A stretch of DNA of 5,105 nucleotides from SAR86 cluster bacterium (GTDB lineage Bacteria > Pseudomonadota > Gammaproteobacteria > Pseudomonadales > Azotimanducaceae). The notes under the pieces were generated by a model. The model saw nothing but the letters and a program-made list of their open reading frames with translations, had not been told where the DNA came from and did no database searches. A program made the position numbers and the translations under genes. The first letter of the stretch is position 1. Every line of letters begins with the position of its first letter. The stretch lies in NCBI GenBank assembly GCA_013204195.1, contig JABMOJ010000036.1:1-5105 (forward strand), read 5' to 3'. This document shows, in pieces, positions 1 to 5,105 of this stretch.

Positions 1-513
1 CGGGTATCCGGATTGGACATTATCCGTAAAATTCGTGAAGAGGGCCGTGATTATCCGATTTTGATCCTCACCGCGCGGGCTGATTGGAAGGATAAGGTCG
101 AAGGTCTTGCGGCCGGCGCTGATGATTATTTGGTCAAGCCATTTCATGTTCAAGAACTGTTAGCGAGACTTGAAGCCATGTTGCGACGAGCTTCGGGACA
201 GTTCAAGCCAAGCTTGATGTGGGGCCCGGTCCACCTTGATCCTCGAGGCAAGCGTGTCACTGTCGAAGGCCGTCAGGTTGATCTGACTGCTTTTGAGTTC
301 AATCTACTTGAGTACTTGATGCAAAGACCCGGTGAAGTGATTTCTAAAGCCGAAATGACCGAGCATTTGTATGAGCAGGACTTTGAGCGTGACAGCAATG
401 TGATCGAAGTGTTTGTCGGCCGCCTGCGAAAAAAACTCGATCCGGACAATAGTTTCAAGCCGATTGAAACTGTCCGTGGTCTGGGTTACCGACTCAACAT
501 ATACGCAAGTTGA
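1..513 (+). CDS. phoP: PhoP-like OmpR-family response regulator, 3' part
   Basis: This is a DNA-binding response regulator, cut by the left window edge. The frame is open from base 1, and 170 residues plus TGA remain of a family usually about 225 long. By recalled comparison with enteric PhoP about 55 N-terminal residues are missing, including the acidic pocket and the phospho-accepting Asp, which would lie only a few codons upstream. What remains of the receiver (residues 1-63) has the conserved Thr in LILTAR (T24) and Lys in LVKPF (K46). The stretch ADWKDKVEGLAAGADDY closely resembles PhoP. After a short linker, residues about 75-170 form an OmpR-type winged helix. It shows LTAFEFNLLEYL, the recognition helix SNVIEVFVGRLRKKL and the wing TVRGLGYRL. 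The sensor kinase follows immediately. The in-frame TTG at base 13 is internal to the receiver and is not the real start. The family is sure; the name phoP rests on resemblance and on the adjacent PhoQ-like kinase. Confidence 0.93.
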   Translation, partial: RVSGLDIIRKIREEGRDYPILILTARADWKDKVEGLAAGADDYLVKPFHVQELLARLEAMLRRASGQFKPSLMWGPVHLDPRGKRVTVEGRQVDLTAFEFNLLEYLMQRPGEVISKAEMTEHLYEQDFERDSNVIEVFVGRLRKKLDPDNSFKPIETVRGLGYRLNIYAS

Positions 514-518
514 TAAGG

Positions 519-1898
519 ATGCCTTCGAAACAATACTCATTACGAGATCGAATGTTGATCACCGCCACGCTGGTGCTCATATTTTTTCTCGGATTGATGG
601 GCGTCGTTATCGATCAGGCGTTTACCCGCAGTGCTGAAGAAGGCGTGTCTGAAAGGCTGATGATCCACGTCTATGGTTTGCTGGCGGTCACCGAGGTTGA
701 GAGTGGCCGGTTAGTGATGCCTGATATGCTCCAGGAGCCGGGATTTAATACCTTGGCGTCGGGTCTTTATGGCTTGGTGCTGGACGACGGTGGCGTAGAA
801 TTATGGCGTAGTGCTTCGGCGCTAGACCTGCGCCTTGCGGTGTCAGACCGTGGGAGTCTGTATTTGGGCCTAGATCCAGGCATTCAGCGTTTCGGCCAGT
901 TGCCAACGCAAGACGGCTCGGTTTTTTATAAGACCTACAAAGTCCTCTGGCAAAAGCCTGACGCTGGGCAGACTCCGTTTACATTCGTGGTGTTGCAGTC
1001 GACGGCGCCCTTCGCAAGTGAGATAAGTAGTTTCAGCAACAACCTTTGGGGCTGGTTGTTGGGCGTGGTGATCGTTCTCGTGGTGTTGCAATGGCTTGTT
1101 ATGAGCTGGGGACTGGCCCCGCTGCAGGCGCTGGCGCGGGATTTGAAGGCAATTGAGGACGGTGAGCGGCCGTTGCTGGATGGAGATTACCCGCGAGAAA
1201 TACAGGGCGTGACTAGAAATCTTAATTTGTTGCTTTCGAGCGAGCGTCAGCAACGCGAGCGTTATCGAACGACAATGGGTGATCTTGCCCATAGTTTGAA
1301 AACGCCTTTGGCTATTCTTCGTGGCGCTTCTAGCTCGTTAGGTATTGATGCTAGTGCGAAAAATATTCAGTCTATGCAGGGTGTGGTGGAGGAACAGGTC
1401 GCTCGTATGGATGAGATCGTTGCCTACCAACTCGAGCGTGCAGTCACTTCTTCCGCCGCGCCACTCAAACAACCTATCGCACTCGAACCATTGGTTATGA
1501 AACTGATCAGTGCGATGAGAAAGGTGTATCGAGATAAGGACCTTGAGCTGGAAGTTGAGGTCGATCGCGCTATCTTTCCAGGTGATGAGCGGGACGTGAT
1601 GGAGTTGTTAGGCAACCTTATCGATAATGCCTGTAAGTATGGTCGGTCCAAAATCAAAGTACAGGTACTTCAACCTCAAACAGCAGGGTTGCTGATCGTC
1701 ATCGAAGATGACGGGCCAGGTATTAACAGTGCAGATCGCGCCAGGGTATTAGGTCGCGGGGCTCGATTAGACTCGCAACAATCAGGGCAAGGGATTGGGC
1801 TGGCGGTCGTTGGCGAGATCGCCAGTCGCTATGGCGGAGACATTGTAATACAGGCGTCCAGTCTGGGCGGCGCCAGACTGGTCGTTACCTTGCCATAA
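519..1898 (+). CDS. phoQ: PhoQ-like sensor histidine kinase
   Basis: This inner-membrane sensor kinase autophosphorylates on His and passes phosphate to the regulator encoded just upstream. With ATG at 519 it has 459 residues; enteric PhoQ has 486. Domains: TM1 about 12-31, periplasmic sensor about 32-175, TM2 about 176-197, HAMP about 198-250, then dimerisation and ATPase domains. The H-box is DLAHSLKTPLAIL with His258, the variant typical of PhoQ. The N-box is GNLIDNACKYG (N370), G1 is EDDGPGI (396-402) and G2 is GQGIGLAV (from 423). The end, LGGARLVVTLP, also resembles PhoQ. ATG 519 lies 5 nt after the phoP stop and is preceded by the SLRDRML-type entry to TM1. An upstream TTG at 510 would overlap the phoP stop (TTGA). 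Neither start has a well-spaced Shine-Dalgarno site, so coupled re-initiation is likely. The periplasmic domain lacks the acidic cluster of enteric PhoQ, so the signal may differ. Confidence 0.92.
   Translation: MPSKQYSLRDRMLITATLVLIFFLGLMGVVIDQAFTRSAEEGVSERLMIHVYGLLAVTEVESGRLVMPDMLQEPGFNTLASGLYGLVLDDGGVELWRSASALDLRLAVSDRGSLYLGLDPGIQRFGQLPTQDGSVFYKTYKVLWQKPDAGQTPFTFVVLQSTAPFASEISSFSNNLWGWLLGVVIVLVVLQWLVMSWGLAPLQALARDLKAIEDGERPLLDGDYPREIQGVTRNLNLLLSSERQQRERYRTTMGDLAHSLKTPLAILRGASSSLGIDASAKNIQSMQGVVEEQVARMDEIVAYQLERAVTSSAAPLKQPIALEPLVMKLISAMRKVYRDKDLELEVEVDRAIFPGDERDVMELLGNLIDNACKYGRSKIKVQVLQPQTAGLLIVIEDDGPGINSADRARVLGRGARLDSQQSGQGIGLAVVGEIASRYGGDIVIQASSLGGARLVVTLP
1858..1881 (+). repeat. 9-bp perfect inverted repeat in the 3' end of phoQ
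   Basis: CCAGTCTGG (1858-1866) and CCAGACTGG (1873-1881) are perfect reverse complements separated by the 6-nt loop GCGGCG. The element lies within the codons for SSLGGARLV, ending 17 nt before the phoQ stop. It could protect the 3' end of the mRNA or contribute to termination. It has no U-tract, so a stand-alone intrinsic terminator is unlikely. The repeat is seen directly; the function is inferred. Confidence 0.6.
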
Positions 1899-1932
1899 GG
1901 GGTGGATGAGATCCATCGGGCCCGTTATGGCA
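1891..1932. terminator. Possible bidirectional terminator hairpin between convergent genes
   Basis: TGCCATAA (1891-1898, including the phoQ TAA stop) pairs perfectly with TTATGGCA (1925-1932). After a G-G mismatch the stem can continue as GGG (1900-1902) with CCC (1921-1923). An inner hairpin TGGAT-GAG-ATCCA occupies 1903-1915. The element fills most of the 44-bp gap between phoQ and the converging DUF349 gene, where a shared terminator would be expected. Neither side carries a long T-run (TCTTATA follows on the + strand), so termination may be weak or the structure may mainly stabilise 3' ends. Confidence 0.45.
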
Positions 1933-1942
1933 TCTTATACCA

Positions 1943-4663
1943 TCAGGCAAAACCGAGCTTCACCTCGGCATGATTGAAGCGAGTGTCCAGGTCTGTACTG
2001 CTGGCTGGCAGTGCACCCAGGCAGTACCAGTCGATCTGAATTTCCCTGAGTTGCTCATCTGGGGTGCGAGTTTCCTTCAAGCCCTGGGAAAGCTCTCGAT
2101 TTAGCCGTGCCACCTGAAATTGCATGCGTCGCTGTTGGGCTTGGGGTGGCGAGTCAATACCGGCGAGTATTTCGATGCGAACACAAAGGCTCTCGGCCAT
2201 GTCGAGATTACTGGCCAGGCGTTTGGCGTCAGGCATCTCAGACTGGTCGCGACGTTGCTCTATTCGCTGACGCCAGTCGTTGGGTAATTCGATTTCGCTT
2301 TCCCAGCTTGCAAGCAGAGTATCGCGTTCAGTTTCAGAAACCTCCAGTTCGCGGCACAGGTGTGCCAGTCGCCGCAGTTCCGCAAGGGCCGCCTTAACCT
2401 GCGTGTTTGCTCGCGCCTTGATGACCTGGGTTGCGCGTTTGCATAAGCTGTCAAAGTCTTTGCGCAGTTTAGTCTCGCTGCGGTCAAGATCAATTTGACG
2501 AAACTGTTGTTGGAACTGCTGAATTTGGCCACGTTCGACAGCGTCATCCTTCACCAGTCGGTTGAGTTGCTCGTAGACTTGTAATGCTTCAAGTCTGGTG
2601 GCGTTGACCGCTTGTTTGGTCTCGGTCATGGCCGCATCACGGCGTTCGAAGACGGCATCACATTGTGTGCGAAAGTGTTTCCAGAGTTTCTGGTCAACTC
2701 GGCGCTCAGAAATACCAATTTTCTGCCATTCTCGTTGGCTGCGCTTTGTGACCTCAACCATTTCTGCTGCGGGTGAGTCATTAGCCAGCAGCGTTTCAAT
2801 ATTTAGAATCAGCGCACGCTTTAGTTCGTGATTGCGTTCTTGTTCAGCGCTCAATCGGTCGCGCAGGACCGCGATGATATCGGTGAATCGCTGTTGTAGT
2901 TTTTTGTACTTGTGTCGTGGGATATCGTTGTAGTCTCGCCACTGACTCTGAGCCTTGAGAACGATGTCATTGACACCTTTCCAGTCGGCGCTATCCCATT
3001 GATTGTCTTTGTCAAACATCTCTAAGGATTCGCAAATCGCCTGTTTGTTTTTGAGATTTTGCTCGCGGGTCGCTCTCTGTGCTTTAAAAAATTTGTCGCA
3101 GGGCTCATAGGCTTTGTCGCTTGCCCGTTTGAATCTTGACCATAGCTTCTGCCCCTCGCGGGAGTCAGATGAGCCCAGGGTTTTCCATTGTTCCTGTAAT
3201 TCTTTGATGGTTTTGGCTTTTTCTTCAGGCGCAATACCATCGTCATCGCGTAATTTTTCCATTTCCTCGCACAGTTCAGTGCGTTTCGGATTCGTGGCGA
3301 AACCTTGCCAGTCTTTGAGTTCGATCAGTTTTAATGCGTACTGCTGTTGTTGTTCAAGACGGTTGTTCAGCTCAATGCTGGTTTTGTGTTCACTGGAGAA
3401 GTTGTCGAGTTTTTTGCCAATTGACGCATGTAGGCGAGTCGCCGGTTTGAGTTGACCAGCAACAATCAGTTCGCCGAGTTCTGCAAGTTGCTTGTCGATA
3501 CTCGCTAAGCTTTCGACGAGTTGTGCTTGTTGCGCTTGCTCATTGGTTTGTCGAGTAGCGATGTCCTGCAACTTGTCTGCCAGCGATGCTGGGCTAGCGA
3601 AGGCTAGCGGCCACTGAACCTTGTCCGCGGCGCTGACCAGTTGTGTGAGCGGCGCTGAATTCTCGAGCTTTAACAGCGCCTGATAATGAGCAAACGTTGT
3701 GCCGAGCGGGTCGAGGGCAGTACGCAACTGCTGATAGCGTTCGGCGGACTCATCGATCACGCCGGCAGGCCAATTCGCCGCAGCAGCTTGGAGGTTGTCG
3801 GCGAGACTTTCGAGGGCGTCTGGCGAGCCCTGCAGGCTGGCATGTAACTGCTCGAGCGTCTCGACAGTCGCGCGGGCAAGAGCCGCCTGTAGTGCTTGAT
3901 CCTGTTCGCGAGCCTGCTGATTCGCCAGGTTCTGGCTGATGGCCGCATCTGCTTCTGCTTTTAATAGGGGATTGAAGGTCGCAGGCAAGCCTTGACTGGT
4001 CAAATGTTGCCACTGGCTTTGGAGCAGGTTGAACCGCCGATGGTCCTCTACAGACGTGTTGTTCAGCGCCAATTTGACCAATGCTGTGGCTGTCCCTTCG
4101 CAGTCCTGCATCCGCTGCGCCTCTGCCTGGGCTTGGTCCTGGCGTTGTTGAAGCTTGTCTTTGACGATATGCAGTACACGCTTGTCACGCGACTGGAAGC
4201 GCTTATATATCAGCTCCAGGGATGGGGTTTGTTCAAGCTGGCTAGCGCACTGTTGCCACACTTTGGAATGGTTTTCCTGCTCTAGTAAAATCAGCAGATC
4301 ATCTTCCGATTGGATGCGGCCGACACTTTCAATCCGTAGTTCAGGCGTCGTTGCGGTACTGGCGATAGCGACCAATAGATTGGCAGGCAGTGCTGTCTTG
4401 GGTAGTTGGTTGCTCGCCGAGTAAAGATCGATTAGACGTTGAGTCGCCGCTGCCGTAATCGTGTCTGCTGCTGCAGTCAGTGTTAGCCGAAGCAGCTGGT
4501 CTTCATCCTCTAGACGCTGAATGGCAGCAATACGTACGGCTGCGTCAGGATCTTCAGACGCGAGGATCGCAATAGATGACTGCTCCAAGAGTGGGTCTGC
4601 CAATGCTTTAAGCCGGACTTTCGCGTCGGCATGTTGCCATTTTGGGGATCGACTGATTTTCAT
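1943..4663 (-). CDS. Large HEAT-like and DUF349 repeat protein of unknown function
   Basis: This 906-residue protein is probably cytosolic, with no signal peptide or membrane segment. It is almost wholly helical and rich in Ala, Gln, Leu and Glu. Residues about 8-180 look like degenerate HEAT/Armadillo helices, for example KVRLKALADP and DAAVRIAAIQRL. Residues about 180-450 are Gln/Ala-rich probable coiled coil. From about 490 come DUF349 repeats of pattern W-x-x-(L/I)-G followed by LW-x-x-F. They are anchored at W493 (QWKTLG, then LWSRFKRASD), W575 (QWRDYND), W646 (EWQKIG, then LWKHFRTQCD) and F721 (QFRQID). Weaker units appear at W787 and W879 (DWYCLG). DUF349 is an uncharacterised repeat family; its helical, charged character suggests a scaffold or binding role, which is inference. 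The ATG at 4663 precedes KWQHADAKVRLKAL, typical of the N-terminus of these proteins, and a weak GAGTG site lies 7 nt upstream. The gene converges on phoQ and lies downstream of the CDGSH gene. Confidence 0.9.
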   Translation of the reverse strand: MKISRSPKWQHADAKVRLKALADPLLEQSSIAILASEDPDAAVRIAAIQRLEDEDQLLRLTLTAAADTITAAATQRLIDLYSASNQLPKTALPANLLVAIASTATTPELRIESVGRIQSEDDLLILLEQENHSKVWQQCASQLEQTPSLELIYKRFQSRDKRVLHIVKDKLQQRQDQAQAEAQRMQDCEGTATALVKLALNNTSVEDHRRFNLLQSQWQHLTSQGLPATFNPLLKAEADAAISQNLANQQAREQDQALQAALARATVETLEQLHASLQGSPDALESLADNLQAAAANWPAGVIDESAERYQQLRTALDPLGTTFAHYQALLKLENSAPLTQLVSAADKVQWPLAFASPASLADKLQDIATRQTNEQAQQAQLVESLASIDKQLAELGELIVAGQLKPATRLHASIGKKLDNFSSEHKTSIELNNRLEQQQQYALKLIELKDWQGFATNPKRTELCEEMEKLRDDDGIAPEEKAKTIKELQEQWKTLGSSDSREGQKLWSRFKRASDKAYEPCDKFFKAQRATREQNLKNKQAICESLEMFDKDNQWDSADWKGVNDIVLKAQSQWRDYNDIPRHKYKKLQQRFTDIIAVLRDRLSAEQERNHELKRALILNIETLLANDSPAAEMVEVTKRSQREWQKIGISERRVDQKLWKHFRTQCDAVFERRDAAMTETKQAVNATRLEALQVYEQLNRLVKDDAVERGQIQQFQQQFRQIDLDRSETKLRKDFDSLCKRATQVIKARANTQVKAALAELRRLAHLCRELEVSETERDTLLASWESEIELPNDWRQRIEQRRDQSEMPDAKRLASNLDMAESLCVRIEILAGIDSPPQAQQRRMQFQVARLNRELSQGLKETRTPDEQLREIQIDWYCLGALPASSTDLDTRFNHAEVKLGFA

Positions 4664-4794
4664 AGAAGTTCACTCAGCGGGCAGGCCCGGGTGATGAAGG
4701 CAATAATCGGTGTGTTGATACTGATTATCGTGATTTTATGCTGTCAGGTGCAGGCTAGACAGGATGGTATTCGAAATTAGAGCGCGTTGGCGGA
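4664..4794. other. Intergenic leader between the CDGSH and DUF349 genes
   Basis: This 131-bp spacer separates two genes that both read on the minus strand. It should hold the promoter and leader of the DUF349 gene, but no convincing sigma70 -35/-10 pair was found. On the minus strand there are -10-like hexamers (GATAAT and TAAAAT) in an AT-rich patch at about 4703-4740, without matching -35 elements. A short stem, CGGG-CCTG-CCCG at 4678-4689, lies just upstream of the DUF349 ribosome-binding region. ATAATC (4703-4708) and GATTAT (4723-4728) form a 6-bp inverted repeat that might be an operator. The plus strand carries a 28-codon ORF, listed separately. Confidence 0.5.
4694..4780 (+). CDS. Possible small hydrophobic membrane peptide
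   Basis: This 28-codon ORF (ATG 4694 to TAG 4778-4780) lies in the gap between two minus-strand genes and reads on the opposite strand. It begins MKAIIGVLILIIVILCC, a Lys followed by an unbroken run of aliphatic residues, and ends with a short polar tail (QVQARQDGIRN). That shape fits a single-pass small membrane protein. A lipoprotein is less likely, since there is no small residue just before the Cys pair in a proper lipobox. A partial Shine-Dalgarno AGG (4683-4685) lies 8 nt upstream. The ORF overlaps no annotated coding region, but the AT-rich patch that encodes the hydrophobic run could equally be promoter DNA. I do not recognise it as a known family, and chance is a serious alternative. 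Confidence 0.2.
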   Translation: MKAIIGVLILIIVILCCQVQARQDGIRN

Positions 4795-4801
4795 TTACGC
4801 G
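4783..4801 (-). terminator. Weak hairpin at the stop codon of the CDGSH gene
   Basis: CGCGT (4783-4787) and ACGCG (4797-4801) form a 5-bp stem with a 9-nt loop that overlaps the TAA stop (4795-4797). On the minus strand the stem is followed by CTCTAATTTCG, which has only a broken T-tract. It might partly separate CDGSH transcription from the DUF349 gene, but the stem is short and read-through is plausible. Confidence 0.2.
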
Positions 4802-5037
4802 AGCCCATTATGGGAGCCATCGCACAGCGGCTGCTTCTGGCTGTGCTTGCAACCACAAAAGAACACCTTGCGGGATTCGGTTGCGTCAAATTTGATGGGC
4901 AAAAATGTCGTGTCCGCATGAGACCCGTCGCAAAATGGCTGTTTGGCACTTTTGCCACAGGCACACCAATAGTAGGATTTGCCGGCGACCACTTCGGTGG
5001 CGTAAGGCGCTTTTTGAACAACGATTGGGTCAGTCAT
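4795..5037 (-). CDS. Tandem CDGSH iron-sulfur domain protein
   Basis: This small cytosolic iron-sulfur protein has 80 residues and two complete CDGSH motifs. The first is C25-A-C27-G-K-S-A-K-Q-P34-F-C36-D-G-S-H40. The second is C61-G-C63-K-H-S-Q-K-Q-P70-L-C72-D-G-S-H76. Both match the mitoNEET-type pattern C-x-C-x2-S-x3-P-x-C-D-G-S-H, in which three Cys and one His hold a redox-active, acid-labile [2Fe-2S] cluster, so two clusters per chain are expected. No membrane anchor is present, unlike animal mitoNEET. Bacterial members of this double-motif type are known but their roles (cluster transfer, redox or iron handling) are poorly defined. ATG 5037 is chosen over an in-frame TTG at 5064. It gives the usual short lead MTDPIVVQKAPY and has AGAGAAG about 9 nt upstream. 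The DUF349 gene follows on the same strand after 131 bp. Confidence 0.93.
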   Translation of the reverse strand: MTDPIVVQKAPYATEVVAGKSYYWCACGKSAKQPFCDGSHADTTFLPIKFDATESRKVFFCGCKHSQKQPLCDGSHNGLA

Positions 5038-5105
5038 GGATATTCGCTTCTCTAAAATAGTCAAATGTACTAGTCGTGTGCCGCCATCTAGCCCGGTTTA
5101 ACATC
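5038..5105 (-). promoter_or_regulatory. Upstream region of the CDGSH gene, partial
   Basis: These 68 bases lie upstream of the CDGSH start. On the minus strand they contain a purine-rich ribosome-binding site, AGAGAAG, about 9 nt before the ATG. A TTGACT hexamer (5059-5064) resembles a -35 box, but its matching -10 would fall on the start codon, so it is unlikely to be used in that way. No clear promoter was found. No other gene is visible up to the window edge. Confidence 0.35.

Noticed and set aside
870..1292. 140-codon open frame on the minus strand inside phoQ
   Set aside because: It is the antisense shadow of a well-supported kinase gene, with no family resemblance and a composition expected of a reversed coding strand.
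3589..3608. Short direct repeat GGCTAGCG, two copies 10 nt apart
   Set aside because: It encodes Ala/Ser/Leu-rich helix within the DUF349 protein. There are only two copies with no further periodicity.
3697..4285. Several open frames on both strands inside the DUF349 gene
   Set aside because: They overlap the strongly supported 906-residue frame, show Arg/Ser/Cys-rich shadow composition, and carry no recognisable motif.
4715..4742. Plus-strand promoter-like pair TTGATA-16 bp-TATGCT
   Set aside because: It would transcribe antisense into the CDGSH gene with no downstream + strand gene. The -10 is poor and the region is simply AT-rich.
4822..4846. 7-bp inverted repeat GCACAGC/GCTGTGC inside the CDGSH gene
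   Set aside because: It lies wholly in codons for the second CDGSH motif and has an 11-nt loop. Coding constraint and chance explain it better than a regulatory role.
4810..5055. 81-codon plus-strand frame opposite the CDGSH gene
   Set aside because: The minus-strand frame carries two perfect CDGSH motifs, so the opposite frame is a shadow.
5095..5100. GGTTTA resembling one half of a PhoP box (GGTTTA-N5-GGTTTA)
   Set aside because: Only one 6-bp half-site is present, and the second half would fall just beyond the window edge. A single hexamer is expected by chance, so no PhoP regulation is claimed.

Overview
The window looks like chromosomal DNA of a gammaproteobacterium. A phoP-phoQ type two-component pair lies beside a very long all-helical DUF349 repeat protein and a small tandem-CDGSH iron-sulfur protein. 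The mixed, moderate-GC codon use and the protein types would fit a Pseudomonadales-like or marine lineage better than an enteric. That placement rests on recalled family resemblance, not on a search.

Layout. Positions 1-513 (+) hold the 3' part of a PhoP/OmpR-family response regulator that runs off the left edge. Positions 519-1898 (+) hold a complete PhoQ-like sensor histidine kinase, translationally coupled to the regulator. A 44-bp convergent gap (1899-1942) carries an inverted repeat that includes the phoQ stop codon, and a second strong hairpin lies inside the last phoQ codons. Positions 1943-4663 (-) hold a 906-residue protein with HEAT-like repeats at the N-terminus and DUF349 repeats toward the C-terminus. 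A 131-bp gap (4664-4794) holds its leader and a possible 28-codon hydrophobic ORF on the + strand. Positions 4795-5037 (-) hold an 80-residue protein with two complete CDGSH [2Fe-2S] motifs. The last 68 bases (5038-5105) are its upstream region.

How the genes relate. The regulator and kinase form one signalling unit: the kinase senses an envelope signal in the periplasm and phosphorylates the regulator, which binds DNA through a winged helix. The CDGSH and DUF349 genes point the same way and toward the two-component pair. They could be co-transcribed, but the 131-bp gap argues against tight coupling, and nothing in the sequence links them functionally to PhoPQ. No mobile element, CRISPR array, RNA gene or sign of recent transfer was seen. 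This is mostly an ordinary core-genome segment. The points worth a second look are the PhoQ sensor without an acidic cluster, the series of degenerating DUF349 units, the tandem hairpins at the convergent junction, and the small ORF.
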